A stretch of DNA of 64,000 nt from Collibacillus ludicampi (GCF_023705585.1 NZ_BOQE01000001.1:3876710-3940709); one strand, 5' to 3'; counted from the first letter of the stretch, positions 16,450 through 24,146 are shown. The notes: generated by a model not told the origin, from the letters alone. Numbers and translations are program-made.

Positions 16450-17481
16450 TCAGTGCATGAGCACCGGTTCTTTTTGATACATTTTTTGTCCGACCATCCG
16501 GGCAAGGTCAACGACCCGGCAGGAGTATCCCCATTCGTTGTCATACCATGCCAGTACTTTAACTGTGCGTTCACCCACGACCATCGTAGAAAGACCGTCA
16601 ACAATCGAAGAAGCGGAATGGCCGACAAAATCAACAGACACCAGCGGTTCATCCGTAAAGGCGAGAATATCTTTCAATTCACCTTCTGCCGCTTCGCGAA
16701 GCGCCTGGTTCACTTCTTCGGCTGTAATCTCTTTCTCCAGTGTAGCCACCAAGTCAACGATCGATACATTGGTGGTGGGGACACGCAATGCAAGCCCGTT
16801 CAATTTTCCTTTCAATTCGGGGATCACGAGTGCCACCGCTTTGGCCGCACCTGTTGTCGTAGGAATGATCGACGTGGCGCATGCGCGTGCTCGGCGCAAA
16901 TCTTTGTGCGGGTTATCAAGATTCTTTTGATCGTTCGTATATGCGTGAACGGTCGTCATAAGTCCTTGTTGAATACCGAAACGTTTGTGCAGAACTTTTG
17001 CGACCGGCGCCAGACAATTGGTCGTACAGGAAGCGTTGGAAATGATATGATGATTTTCCGGATCATACGCTTCTTCGTTGACCCCCATCACGATCGTAAT
17101 ATCTTCATCTTTCCCCGGTGCCGTGATAATCACCTTCTTGGCACCTTTTTGCAGATGTTTTCCGGCGGTTTCCTTCGAACGAAATTTACCAGTCGCTTCG
17201 ATGACGATATCGATTCCCAAATCTCCCCAAGGAAGATTCAATGGTTCGCGATCGGAAAGGATTTGTATTCTCTTATCATTTACAATCAGTGCATTTTCTT
17301 CTGCTTCGAGTTTGGCATCCAGTCGTCCATGTATCGAATCATATTTCAGTAAATGTGCAAGCGTATGTGCATCAGCCGTACCATTGATCGCAACGATATC
17401 CAAGTCGGGGTCGTTCATCGCTCTACGGAAGACCATTCTGCCGATTCGACCAAAACCATTAATTGCTATCTTGATTGCCAT
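16450..17481 (-). CDS. gapB: Glyceraldehyde-3-phosphate dehydrogenase, gluconeogenic GapB type
   Basis: Phosphorylating GAPDH of 343 residues with the catalytic [13 protein letters not shown] motif and [16 protein letters not shown] coenzyme domain. After the second beta strand it reads [11 protein letters not shown], lacking the Asp of NAD-specific glycolytic GapA (VNDLTD). Together with [38 protein letters not shown] and the [14 protein letters not shown]-terminus this resembles B. subtilis GapB, the NADP-dependent gluconeogenic enzyme. It is not in a glycolytic operon, which agrees. Cofactor use is inferred. Confidence 0.85.
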   Translation of the reverse strand: MAIKIAINGFGRIGRMVFRRAMNDPDLDIVAINGTADAHTLAHLLKYDSIHGRLDAKLEAEENALIVNDKRIQILSDREPLNLPWGDLGIDIVIEATGKFRSKETAGKHLQKGAKKVIITAPGKDEDITIVMGVNEEAYDPENHHIISNASCTTNCLAPVAKVLHKRFGIQQGLMTTVHAYTNDQKNLDNPHKDLRRARACATSIIPTTTGAAKAVALVIPELKGKLNGLALRVPTTNVSIVDLVATLEKEITAEEVNQALREAAEGELKDILAFTDEPLVSVDFVGHSASSIVDGLSTMVVGERTVKVLAWYDNEWGYSCRVVDLARMVGQKMYQKEPVLMH

Positions 17482-17496
17482 ACTTCAACCCCTCCC

Positions 17497-17517
17497 AACA
17501 TACTTCACAAGTATGTT
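17497..17517. promoter_or_regulatory. 21-base perfect palindrome in front of gapB
   Basis: AACATACTT-CAC-AAGTATGTT is a perfect 9-3-9 dyad directly upstream of the gapB ribosome site. It could be an operator for a gluconeogenic regulator or an RNA stem-loop next to the Shine-Dalgarno. I do not recognise it as a standard CcpN or CggR site. Confidence 0.5.
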
Positions 17518-17660
17518 TTACCACTGTTTGTTTTCACGTATATTTTACATCATTTCACCGATTTATTCTATACTAATTTATGCTCTTTTCGAGAAAAAGT
17601 ATGTCACATTTTCAGGCAATGGTCACTAAATGTGCGCATTCCTTATTGATATTGTGCGAA

Positions 17661-17686
17661 AAAAAAGAGCCACAAATACTGTGGCT
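17661..17686 (-). terminator. Intrinsic terminator
   Basis: AGCCACA/TGTGGCT 7 bp stem with a five-base loop, followed on the minus strand by CTCTTTTTTTTCGC. It begins one base after the stop of the 27-residue ORF. Confidence 0.8.
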
Positions 17687-17687
17687 G

Positions 17688-17771
17688 TTAATGAAAATAT
17701 ATGAACTTCAAACCAAGGGCAAAAAATATCGCTCCGATGACCATCAGCGTAACGGAAAGCCTTTTTAACAT
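17688..17771 (-). CDS. Very small membrane peptide (27 residues)
   Basis: The ORF encodes MLKRLSVTLMVIGAIFFALG plus seven residues, a single hydrophobic helix with two basic residues at its N-terminus. AGGAGG sits six bases before the ATG, and a terminator starts immediately after the stop. It follows the SGNH hydrolase gene by ten bases, with its ribosome site near that gene's end, suggesting coupled translation. No family recognised. Confidence 0.5.
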   Translation of the reverse strand: MLKRLSVTLMVIGAIFFALGLKFIYFH

Positions 17772-17781
17772 GCCATTCCTC

Positions 17782-18552
17782 CTATCTCCGCTTCCCCTTC
17801 TGCGTTCGAGTCAATCGTTTTCTCTTCGCTCTCCCGCCTGACCTGTTCTTGTCCGCGTATGAGGAAACTGCAGGCTTTTCTTTCGTCTTCTTTTTGTACT
17901 CTTTTTTTGTTTCTTTTATTCCTGAAGATTGCAGAGATTTCTCTGTTCCTTCCAAAATTGCTTCCGCTATCAATTGATGGCCTTTATCATTCGGATGAAT
18001 CGGATTAGCCCCCAAGAGGCGCATATCCGACAGGAGTCCTTTTTTATACCCGTCGATTAATGCTGATTGACGACCTTCAAATTTTGGAAACAGGTCAATA
18101 TATAGTGCTTTATAAGAAGCGGCAGTCTGGCGGATCGCATCATTCATCCGCAATACCGCTCGTCTGGCGAAATCGGAGTTCGGCAAAGGATTGTAGAGAC
18201 CGACTAGAATGAGCTTACCGCGGATCAAGGGGGTGATGATCGAACAGATGGAGTGGAGGTTCTTTTCGTACTCCTTGATAATTTTCTGAAGGGCTTTTTC
18301 TCTCGTTTTGACGGTTAGAAAGTAAGGCAGACTCCAAACCAGATCATTCCCGCCAATGAGTATCAATACATCTTCCGCAGCTTTCCACATTCGCTCCGGC
18401 TGCTTCCTCACTTCTTTGAGCAACCGCTTTGAAGTCCATCCGTCTTTCGCAATGACTTTGGCCGGTCCAAGCCTTGCGGTATAGCTAGCGAGCGGATGCG
18501 ATGCCCCTACCCCTACTGAAATCGAGTCCCCAAGAACAACCAAGATCCCCAA
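17782..18552 (-). CDS. SGNH/GDSL-family hydrolase with a basic tail
   Basis: A probable esterase or acyl hydrolase of the SGNH fold. Block I is LVVLGDSISVGVGA (catalytic Ser), block III is LIGGNDL, and block V is NPIHPNDKGH with the Asp/His pair. The last 50 residues are very rich in Lys and Arg (KKEYKKKTKEKP and GGRAKRKRLTRTQKGKRR), unusual for the family and suggesting binding to nucleic acid, anionic polymer or membrane. No signal peptide is visible. The TTG at 18552 is used after GGGGGGAGG. The substrate is unknown. Confidence 0.8.
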   Translation of the reverse strand: MGILVVLGDSISVGVGASHPLASYTARLGPAKVIAKDGWTSKRLLKEVRKQPERMWKAAEDVLILIGGNDLVWSLPYFLTVKTREKALQKIIKEYEKNLHSICSIITPLIRGKLILVGLYNPLPNSDFARRAVLRMNDAIRQTAASYKALYIDLFPKFEGRQSALIDGYKKGLLSDMRLLGANPIHPNDKGHQLIAEAILEGTEKSLQSSGIKETKKEYKKKTKEKPAVSSYADKNRSGGRAKRKRLTRTQKGKRR

Positions 18553-18611
18553 GATCCTCCCCCCTTCATACAGTGCTCTTTTAATGTATGTCGGGCGGGC
18601 ATGGTAAGGCT

Positions 18612-19694
18612 CTACACATTTATTCTTTGTTGCACGAGAACTTGAAACGCGGTTCCCATCACGCCTGGCAGAATCAAATGTTTAATCGCCATATTCCGTT
18701 TCAAAACTTCATCGCGAAAAGGATCATTCCCTTCATTCACGCTCAGTCTCTCAAGGATTCCCGCTTGGATCAAAAATTCGGCCTGGCTGCCGAAAAATGT
18801 GGTCTCTAAACCAATCGATTCCCCGTAATTCATCAGTGCCGTAAAATTCACATCATGTGTAAGATCCGTCTCTCCGGGAGATTCAAAGGGATTCTCAATC
18901 AGCCGGTGTTGACGAAACCCTCTTAACGTACCTTTGATGCGCGACGGGTGGTAGAGCATTTCCGCTGTATAACCGTAATCGATCGTGACAACATGACCAC
19001 ATCTCATCGATTGGCCCACTTCGGCAAGCCACGCAAGTGCATCCAGGTTGATTTCAATCTTTTGTCCGTTGATGAGATGGGGGACATAAGCGGAAATGTA
19101 TTCCTCGATCTCCGGTTTCGAGAGATCTCCTCGTTTTTCGAAGAAACGGTTTCCATCCACATCGACGTATAACTCTTGGAGTCCGTTTTTCGTTTTCTCC
19201 ACGAGATGTACGGGAAATGCATCGATCAACTCATTTGACACAACACAACCGTCAAAAGGAGCGATCTCCGAAGGAGAATGGATCCAACTGACTGGGTAAC
19301 CTTGCAGCTTTTCTTGCTGTATCGAACGAAGTCTTGGGGATCGTTCGATGATACAATAACGAAATACGGTGCGAATTGGTGAATCACAGCGTGCAACTTC
19401 ACTGAGAATTGCATGCGCCATATTTCCGGTACCCGCACCATATTCGACGACTGTATAGACGGAAGGCTTTCCGATCTCCTCCCACTTTTGCAGTAGAAAA
19501 CGGGCGATCGTTTCCCCGAACACCGGATGAACAGAGGGAGACGTATAAAAATCGCCCTGCTTACCGATCTTATGACGCGAACTGTTATAATAACCGTGTA
19601 GCGGGTGATATAAACAATACTCCTGAAAACGATAAAATGTGATCGGTCCTTGCTCTTTGATCTCTTGACTGATGATCTGTTCCAAATCGTTCAT
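18612..19694 (-). CDS. SAM-dependent methyltransferase, MidA/NDUFAF7-like (COG1565)
   Basis: The 360-residue protein matches the COG1565 family: ITFYRFQEYCLYHPLHGYY near the N-terminus, GDFYTSPSVHPVFGE, the SAM-binding VVEYGAGTGNMAHAIL, CVVSNELIDAFPVHLV and VVTIDYGYTAEM. The mitochondrial relative methylates an Arg of a complex I subunit; the bacterial substrate is unknown. GAGGGATG precedes the ATG at 19694. It follows clpP but a terminator intervenes, so expression is either by readthrough or from its own promoter. Confidence 0.8.
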   Translation of the reverse strand: MNDLEQIISQEIKEQGPITFYRFQEYCLYHPLHGYYNSSRHKIGKQGDFYTSPSVHPVFGETIARFLLQKWEEIGKPSVYTVVEYGAGTGNMAHAILSEVARCDSPIRTVFRYCIIERSPRLRSIQQEKLQGYPVSWIHSPSEIAPFDGCVVSNELIDAFPVHLVEKTKNGLQELYVDVDGNRFFEKRGDLSKPEIEEYISAYVPHLINGQKIEINLDALAWLAEVGQSMRCGHVVTIDYGYTAEMLYHPSRIKGTLRGFRQHRLIENPFESPGETDLTHDVNFTALMNYGESIGLETTFFGSQAEFLIQAGILERLSVNEGNDPFRDEVLKRNMAIKHLILPGVMGTAFQVLVQQRINV

Positions 19695-19710
19695 CTTTTC
19701 ATCCCTCAAG

Positions 19711-19738
19711 AAAAAAGCGGCAAGTTCTCCTCGCCGCC
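19711..19738 (-). terminator. Intrinsic terminator of clpP
   Basis: GCGGC/GCCGC stem with an inner extension over the loop, followed on the minus strand by TTTTTTCTTG. It lies between clpP and the methyltransferase gene. Confidence 0.78.
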
Positions 19739-19749
19739 TGTTTCGTTGA

Positions 19750-20337
19750 TTATTTACCGATTTTTTCAATGACCTGGTCGATTAACCCGTATTCTTTCGC
19801 CTCTTCAGCACTCATGAAATAATCACGGTCGGTATCCCGTTCGATTCGCTCGAGCGGTTGTCCGGTCCGTTCCGCGTAGATTCGGTTTAACTTGTCGCGC
19901 ATCTTGATAATCCGTTCCGCATGGATTTTGATATCGGAAGCTTGACCGCGTGTACCGCCAAGCGGCTGGTGAATCATTACTTCAGAGTTAGGCAGCGCAT
20001 AGCGTTTCCCTTTCGCGCCTGCCATCAAGAGAAAAGAGCCCATGGAAGCGGCCAATCCTACACAGATGGTTGAAACGTCGGGCTTGATATACTGCATCGT
20101 ATCATAGATAGCCATTCCTGCCGTAATCGACCCCCCCGGAGAATTGATATACAAGCTGATGTCTTTCTCCGGATCTTCTGCCGCAAGGAACAGCATTTGT
20201 GCAATGATCGAATTTGCTACTGTATCATCTATGGGACTGCCTAAAAAGATAATTCGGTCTTTCAACAGCCGGGAGTAAATATCGTACGATCTTTCTCCAC
20301 GGCTGGTTTGTTCCACCACGATCGGCACTAAATTCAT
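19750..20337 (-). CDS. clpP: ATP-dependent Clp protease proteolytic subunit
   Basis: Serine peptidase that forms the tetradecameric chamber used by ClpX and ClpC. The 195 residues contain the catalytic triad Ser98 (GLAASMGSF), His123 (MIHQPLGG) and Asp172 (TDRDYFMS), plus the [16 protein letters not shown] oxyanion region. Start and length agree with the family. Monocistronic. I looked for CtsR heptad repeats upstream and saw none. Confidence 0.96.
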   Translation of the reverse strand: MNLVPIVVEQTSRGERSYDIYSRLLKDRIIFLGSPIDDTVANSIIAQMLFLAAEDPEKDISLYINSPGGSITAGMAIYDTMQYIKPDVSTICVGLAASMGSFLLMAGAKGKRYALPNSEVMIHQPLGGTRGQASDIKIHAERIIKMRDKLNRIYAERTGQPLERIERDTDRDYFMSAEEAKEYGLIDQVIEKIGK

Positions 20338-20516
20338 TGATTTTACCTCCCATCTTCAAGGTGATCCCGCGCAACTATATTTTTACACAACAAAATTAGG
20401 ATGTGCAAGTAAAATTCGGTTCATTCAACCTCTTTGCATTTTGATCAAGCTATGGTAGAATCCTATTTCAAAGTAAGATAGGCTGCTCGTATTGAATGTA
20501 TTGGGGGATGATTCAC

Positions 20517-20693
20517 GTGAAAAACTTATTAAAACGTTTGAAAGCATCGACACAGAAGAAAGCCCAAAACTGCCTCGCCTGTGGCAAACCCATACAAGAA
20601 TATAAAGAAGAATTTTATCTCGGAGAAAACTTGCTTGGAGAAAGGGCGTATGTTTGTTCGGAAACATGTTATGAACCATTAAAGCAAAAATAA
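20517..20693 (+). CDS. Small zinc-ribbon-like protein (58 residues)
   Basis: A basic N-terminal helix (KNLLKRLKASTQKKA) is followed by two cysteine pairs, CLACGKPI and VCSETCYE, separated by about 27 residues, which fits a small treble-clef or zinc-ribbon domain. The GTG at 20517 lies eight bases after GGGGGAT; the ATG at 20508 abuts that site. The gene is convergent with a 55-residue ORF, sharing a hairpin at 20693-20718. Function unknown; nucleic-acid or ribosome binding is possible. Confidence 0.65.
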   Translation: MKNLLKRLKASTQKKAQNCLACGKPIQEYKEEFYLGENLLGERAYVCSETCYEPLKQK

Positions 20694-20718
20694 AGTACCA
20701 CCTGCGAGGGTGGTACTT
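20693..20718. terminator. Shared terminator of two convergent small genes
   Basis: AAGTACCACC (20693-20702) pairs with GGTGGTACTT (20709-20718). On the minus strand TTATTTTTG follows; on the plus strand only ATCTG follows, so termination is stronger for the minus-strand gene. Confidence 0.65.
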
Positions 20719-20732
20719 ATCTGACAAAACGG

Positions 20733-20900
20733 TTAATCGGAGCGAAAACGAACCCCGAATTTTCCCCGTCTGGTTCGATACAATTCCACTTCCCGCGGTG
20801 GCCGATTCCCATAAATACGTTTATCCCCTTCTACCCACATGACCGCACAGTATGCCTCAAACTTGCTGTCATAAAGACCAGCCCAATAGACCCAGGACAT
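20733..20900 (-). CDS. Hypothetical small aromatic-rich protein (55 residues)
   Basis: The ORF from the ATG at 20900 starts MSWVYWAGLYDSKFEAYCAV and ends in a basic strand-like tail (ELYRTRRGKFGVRFRSD). GGGGGTGGGCGAG directly precedes the ATG and a hairpin with a T-run follows the stop, so it looks like a real gene. It lies downstream of the isochorismatase-like gene on the same strand. No family recognised. Confidence 0.5.
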   Translation of the reverse strand: MSWVYWAGLYDSKFEAYCAVMWVEGDKRIYGNRPPREVELYRTRRGKFGVRFRSD

Positions 20901-21012
20901 CTCGCCCACCCCCGCAGCCGTTGTTGTTGGTAGTGTTGCCGGAGTGGACGCTCTGCAACCGATACAAAAAAACCCTGTTTTAACCTAAATCGGGAGCGTG
21001 CCCAGTGCCCGT

Positions 21013-21477
21013 TCAAAGCCAAACGCGATCCCCACCAATACTGAGTACATTCTCGTCGCCGAGAATATGGCGCATGATTGTCGTCGCTTCCCATCCGCGC
21101 GTGAAGTAAGAAGCAAGAAGTCGTTCCAAAATCTGTACTTCGTACCCCAAATCCAACAGGTGAAACATAGTCGCCATGATCGTCGCTTCCGCATCCATTC
21201 CCGCCAGATGAACTCGATGAATCTCATGGTTTTCAAGCAATCCGCGCACTTCTTCATTAATCGCCGAATAGGTGGTTTTCTCTATGATTTTCGCATGAGG
21301 ATGTGATAGCATGAGAGTGTTTGTATTTTTATTCTCTTGATGTTTCCAGTGCGTCAAAATGACGAGATCATATGCTTCTGCAAACGTATTTAAGTATTTT
21401 TGACAGAGCGGAACGATATAATCGCTATTGCCCAAAAAATCTTCTTGCACATCGGTGATAATCAATGCTTGTTTCAT
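21013..21477 (-). CDS. Isochorismatase-like cysteine-hydrolase-fold protein lacking the catalytic Cys
   Basis: The fold is shown by ALIITDVQEDFLGN (catalytic Asp), KTTYSAINEEVRGLL (catalytic Lys) and HLAGMDAEATIMATM. Aligned with the canonical G-x-x-T-x-x-C-V-x-x-T block, the nucleophilic Cys position is Thr. The protein may therefore be a non-hydrolytic binder, or use different chemistry. The ATG at 21477 follows GGAAGGGG; the upstream in-frame ATG has no good site. Length 154 is shorter than the typical 180-200. Confidence 0.75.
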   Translation of the reverse strand: MKQALIITDVQEDFLGNSDYIVPLCQKYLNTFAEAYDLVILTHWKHQENKNTNTLMLSHPHAKIIEKTTYSAINEEVRGLLENHEIHRVHLAGMDAEATIMATMFHLLDLGYEVQILERLLASYFTRGWEATTIMRHILGDENVLSIGGDRVWL

Positions 21478-21516
21478 GACCCCTTCCACACTCCTGATCA
21501 AGATTCACGAGGTATA

Positions 21517-21525
21517 TGGTATAAT
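21517..21525 (+). promoter_or_regulatory. Extended -10 promoter of the first DUF3055 gene
   Basis: TGGTATAAT carries a perfect TATAAT (21520-21525) with the TGN extension, 45 bases before the start codon. No convincing -35 is seen. Confidence 0.6.
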
Positions 21526-21569
21526 TAAGTGGAGTGAGACCAATTTAGAACCATTTCGGAGGATGACCC

Positions 21570-21839
21570 ATGGCTCTGCACCAGATACTTTTCGACGAAA
21601 CGGAAGCGACGACCACCCGGTACATCGGCTTCTTTGGGGAAACCACCCGGTTTGACTTAATGATTACAACCACTGAACATTTTTATGGAAAAAAAGTCGT
21701 TACCAATCTGCAAACTGGACGCACCGCCATTTTAAATGAAAAAGACGCCGCCAACGTTCCCTACTTGTTGGAAACGTTCCAGTTACATACGGAAGAGGAA
21801 GCCAATGAATTATCGGAATTCCTTCTCTCGATCCTTTGA
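21570..21839 (+). CDS. DUF3055 protein, copy 1
   Basis: An 89-residue Bacillales protein of unknown function. Family marks are ILFDETEATTTRYIGF, RFDLMITTTEHFYGKKVV, a central NLQTGR and an acidic C-terminal helix. It is paralogous to the protein at 42276-42569 (shared ILFDE-E-TRTRxIGF, RFDxM, EHFxGK-VV). AGGATG-type site precedes the ATG. A 12-base string in its leader is also found upstream of the paralog. Probably cytoplasmic. Confidence 0.78.
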   Translation: MALHQILFDETEATTTRYIGFFGETTRFDLMITTTEHFYGKKVVTNLQTGRTAILNEKDAANVPYLLETFQLHTEEEANELSEFLLSIL

Positions 21840-21876
21840 ACGATTCGCGTGAGGAAACAACCTCTTTAAGAAGGAA

Positions 21877-21906
21877 AGAAGGTATGAATCGAACTTCATA
21901 CCTTCT
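21877..21906. terminator. Hairpin between convergent genes
   Basis: AGAAGGTATGAA and TTCATACCTTCT form a perfect 12 bp stem around a six-base loop. On the minus strand TTCCTTCTT follows. It probably serves both the DUF3055 gene and the 175-residue gene converging on it. Confidence 0.65.
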
Positions 21907-21911
21907 CTCGC

Positions 21912-22439
21912 TTACTCCAGCTCACCTCGGTTGCTGAAACTGAAAAAATCGGCGTACTGATTCATGAATGTTTCAGTTACTTCGCGATGTTCCTCTTCAT
22001 CTTCAACCACTTGAAGCCCATATCCGTTTCCGTCATCAATCACGCGGAAAAAGATCAACTCGGGTGGTTGGTCGCTCTCATTTTTTTCATAATAGACCCC
22101 ATACGGCTGTTCACCGATCACAAAATAGACACCGAGTGCGTATTTCCCTTCACGTTCCCCTTCTTTTACCGTCACGAAGAATATATTTTCGATCACATGC
22201 AAAACCTGTTCAACAAACAAGTCCCCCGGATAATCGAGAACAAGTGTATCTTCCTCTTGTCTCTCGATGCGGTAGATCTCCTTTTTCAAATCTCGATTCC
22301 AGGTGATGAGCAACAAATGAACATCTTCAAAGAAAAACGCGTAATAGTTGGCTTTCGCGAATGTAATTTTCGGCTGCATCAGCGATCTCCCATCCAAAAA
22401 TTTGATGCACGGGCCAAGTCTGCCCGTTCCTTTATCCAT
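21912..22439 (-). CDS. DUF1292-like protein (175 residues)
   Basis: The N-terminal half is a beta-rich region of unknown type (KITFAKANYYAFFFEDVHLLLITW). The C-terminal half resembles DUF1292: PELIFFRVIDDGNGYGLQVV then EDEEEHREVTETFMNQY, comparable with the protein at 24658-24957. AGAGGATG precedes the ATG at 22439. No membrane segment. Function unknown. Confidence 0.6.
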   Translation of the reverse strand: MDKGTGRLGPCIKFLDGRSLMQPKITFAKANYYAFFFEDVHLLLITWNRDLKKEIYRIERQEEDTLVLDYPGDLFVEQVLHVIENIFFVTVKEGEREGKYALGVYFVIGEQPYGVYYEKNESDQPPELIFFRVIDDGNGYGLQVVEDEEEHREVTETFMNQYADFFSFSNRGELE

Positions 22440-22459
22440 GATTCATCCTCTGTTATCGC

Positions 22460-22582
22460 TTAATCGTGATGCCAAGCCTTATATTGTTTTCTCACAGCCG
22501 CTTCCACTTTCTCCCGCGAAAGTGATGCACACATAAACAACAGGAAGAAAAAACCCGCAACAGCAGCCAACATTCCAATCAT
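22460..22582 (-). CDS. Small single-pass membrane protein (40 residues)
   Basis: From the ATG at 22582 the peptide is MIGMLAAVAGFFFLLFMCAS followed by a charged helical tail (SREKVEAAVRKQYKAWHHD). One membrane helix occupies residues 2-18. AAGGGGG lies eight bases before the ATG, so longer upstream extensions are unlikely. A CodY-like box lies just upstream. It precedes the DUF1292-like gene by 20 bases and may be cotranscribed. No family recognised. Confidence 0.55.
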   Translation of the reverse strand: MIGMLAAVAGFFFLLFMCASLSREKVEAAVRKQYKAWHHD

Positions 22583-22602
22583 CAAGAAAGCCCCCTTTCT
22601 AT

Positions 22603-22617
22603 ATTTTTCAGAAAATT
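22603..22617. promoter_or_regulatory. CodY-type box
   Basis: ATTTTTCAGAAAATT matches the CodY consensus AATTTTCWGAAAATT at 14 of 15 positions. It lies about 20 bases before the 40-residue membrane protein gene. Such A/T-rich motifs also occur by chance, so function is unproven. Confidence 0.45.
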
Positions 22618-22726
22618 TTGATTTAATAAATTGTGCCCTCGAATGAAGCTTTTTTATTTGCATCTAGGATAAATTCATGCCAAACATGCGTCAAGTATTC
22701 CCAATTTGTATTGCAAGTCCTTTTCA

Positions 22727-23530
22727 TCATGCAAGATCTTCTATATGGATATGTACTTCAATTTGCGGCAGACCAGATATATTGCGCACTTCCTTCTGAA
22801 TCTGTTTCGCGAGGGAAGTCATCATATCGTATACGCGTTTGTCGTATCGAACAATCAAATGGATCATGACGTGAAGCCCCATTTTCGCGTCTACTTCCGT
22901 AGAAACATGTTTCACTACATAAGGATGAGCCCGTACGATGCGAGCAACGATCGCTTTAAAAACGCGATCGTGAATAAAGATACCTCCCTGCGCAAATCGC
23001 GGATGAACGATTGTCATTTCGAACGGTTTCTGTTTTCGTTTACGGCTTCCCTCTGTCAAAATCGCCCGGACATCCCGAATCCATTTCCCCAATCCGGCTT
23101 CCTCCACCTGGATTCTTGGCAGGGGTATCGCATGATTTCCCGCACTTCTAAACTTACGCGCGATTTCGATATCGTTCTCAGACGCAATGTCCTCGATATA
23201 GATGCGTTCGCTCACGGAAGGCAATGAAAGGGCAGCGGCGATGCGGTCGACCATCTTGTCCGAGATACCGAGTACCAGGATTTTGTCAATGTGATGATTC
23301 TCTATCGCCGCACGTACTTCCTTCGCGTGTTCATCGTTCAAGAAAATCGCCCTTTTTACCGACGCCATCTTTGTAAGCTCGTATTTTCCCGAATATCCCG
23401 CCGCGTATTGGCCGTCAACAATGAATAATCCGTCGTCAATAATCGCTCGGATCCCTCGTTCCCTGGCGATTTGTAATGCATGATGACTTTTTCCCGTACC
23501 GCTTTCCCCGATCAATGCGTATACCTTCAT
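22727..23530 (-). CDS. P-loop NTPase fused to an Asp23/Gls24-like domain
   Basis: Two parts in 267 residues. Residues 1-150 are a P-loop domain: YALIGESGTGKSHHAL (Walker A) and ILVLGISDKMVDRIAAAL further on. Residues 165-267 resemble the Asp23/Gls24 fold: GIFIHDRVFKAIVARIVRAHPYV, then VHVMIHLIVRYDKR and IQKEVRNISGLPQIEVHIHIEDLA. The start overlaps the stop of the preceding Asp23 gene by four bases, so the two proteins are probably made together and interact. Asp23 proteins of other firmicutes line the membrane or act in envelope stress. The NTP-driven role here is unknown. Confidence 0.7.
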   Translation of the reverse strand: MKVYALIGESGTGKSHHALQIARERGIRAIIDDGLFIVDGQYAAGYSGKYELTKMASVKRAIFLNDEHAKEVRAAIENHHIDKILVLGISDKMVDRIAAALSLPSVSERIYIEDIASENDIEIARKFRSAGNHAIPLPRIQVEEAGLGKWIRDVRAILTEGSRKRKQKPFEMTIVHPRFAQGGIFIHDRVFKAIVARIVRAHPYVVKHVSTEVDAKMGLHVMIHLIVRYDKRVYDMMTSLAKQIQKEVRNISGLPQIEVHIHIEDLA

Positions 23531-23832
23531 GATTTCATACCTCCAGTTCCTCGGGAATGATCGATTCCCGCCACGAAAACGTCTATGGAACGAACGTTTA
23601 ATCGTGTAACCTGCTTCATCTCTTCTCCAATTTTTTTACGGATTGTTTTAACGATTTCAGGAATTGATGAACCATAACAGATTGCCACAGACAACTCAAT
23701 TTCTATCTCTTGATTATTCCGCCTGACAGACACCGTTCTCTTAATTTTGGCTTCCTTAATTTCCGTGAAGACACGTTGAATGACGCTTCGGATCGCTTTG
23801 TTCGAGAAAGTGACACACGTTTTCGCATTCAT
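23527..23832 (-). CDS. Asp23/Gls24-family protein
   Basis: A 101-residue stand-alone Asp23/Gls24 (DUF322) domain: VTFSNKAIRSVIQRVFTEI, then IELSVAICYGSSIPEIVKTI and the C-terminal VTRLNVRSIDVFVAGI strand. It is the first gene of a two-gene unit whose second gene carries a P-loop fused to the same kind of domain, with an ATGA overlap. This suggests a hetero-oligomer. Divergent from a small membrane protein gene at 23938. Confidence 0.72.
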   Translation of the reverse strand: MNAKTCVTFSNKAIRSVIQRVFTEIKEAKIKRTVSVRRNNQEIEIELSVAICYGSSIPEIVKTIRKKIGEEMKQVTRLNVRSIDVFVAGIDHSRGTGGMKS

Positions 23833-23937
23833 CTGTGAATCTCCCGTCCCTTATATTTTTTCGAACGAATGGTCGAATCGTATGTTTTACGTTATACTAA
23901 AATTAACTTCCAAAGACCGTTTCAAAGGAGGAAAAGC

Positions 23938-24135
23938 ATGAGACGCGAAACCCGTTATTTCTTTTTTACACTGATCTTTGTTCTTATTATTGCAGGTCTT
24001 GTTTCACAAAACTATACATTTCTAGGTATAACTTTTCTCCTCGGAATTTTGATCGGTGGGATCGTCGATACGTACGATAACCGTCGTGATGAGAAACATA
24101 AACATGTGAACCGGAATTTTAATTACCATCATTAA
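23938..24135 (+). CDS. Small two-helix membrane protein (65 residues)
   Basis: Two hydrophobic segments (FFFTLIFVLIIAGLVS and FLGITFLLGILIGGIV) joined by a short NYTF turn, followed by a charged, His-rich tail (RRDEKHKHVNRNFNYHH). AAAGGAGG precedes the ATG at 23938. A strong terminator follows, so it is monocistronic. It is divergent from the Asp23/P-loop pair. No family recognised. Confidence 0.65.
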   Translation: MRRETRYFFFTLIFVLIIAGLVSQNYTFLGITFLLGILIGGIVDTYDNRRDEKHKHVNRNFNYHH

Positions 24136-24146
24136 GCGCATATGTA

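Noticed and set aside
16453-17352. A 299-codon plus-strand open frame over gapB
   Set aside because: Exact antisense of a conserved GAPDH; composition (many His, Arg, Phe) is typical of shadow frames.
20338-20516. CtsR or CIRCE element before clpP
   Set aside because: No GGTCAAA direct repeats or CIRCE dyad could be found.
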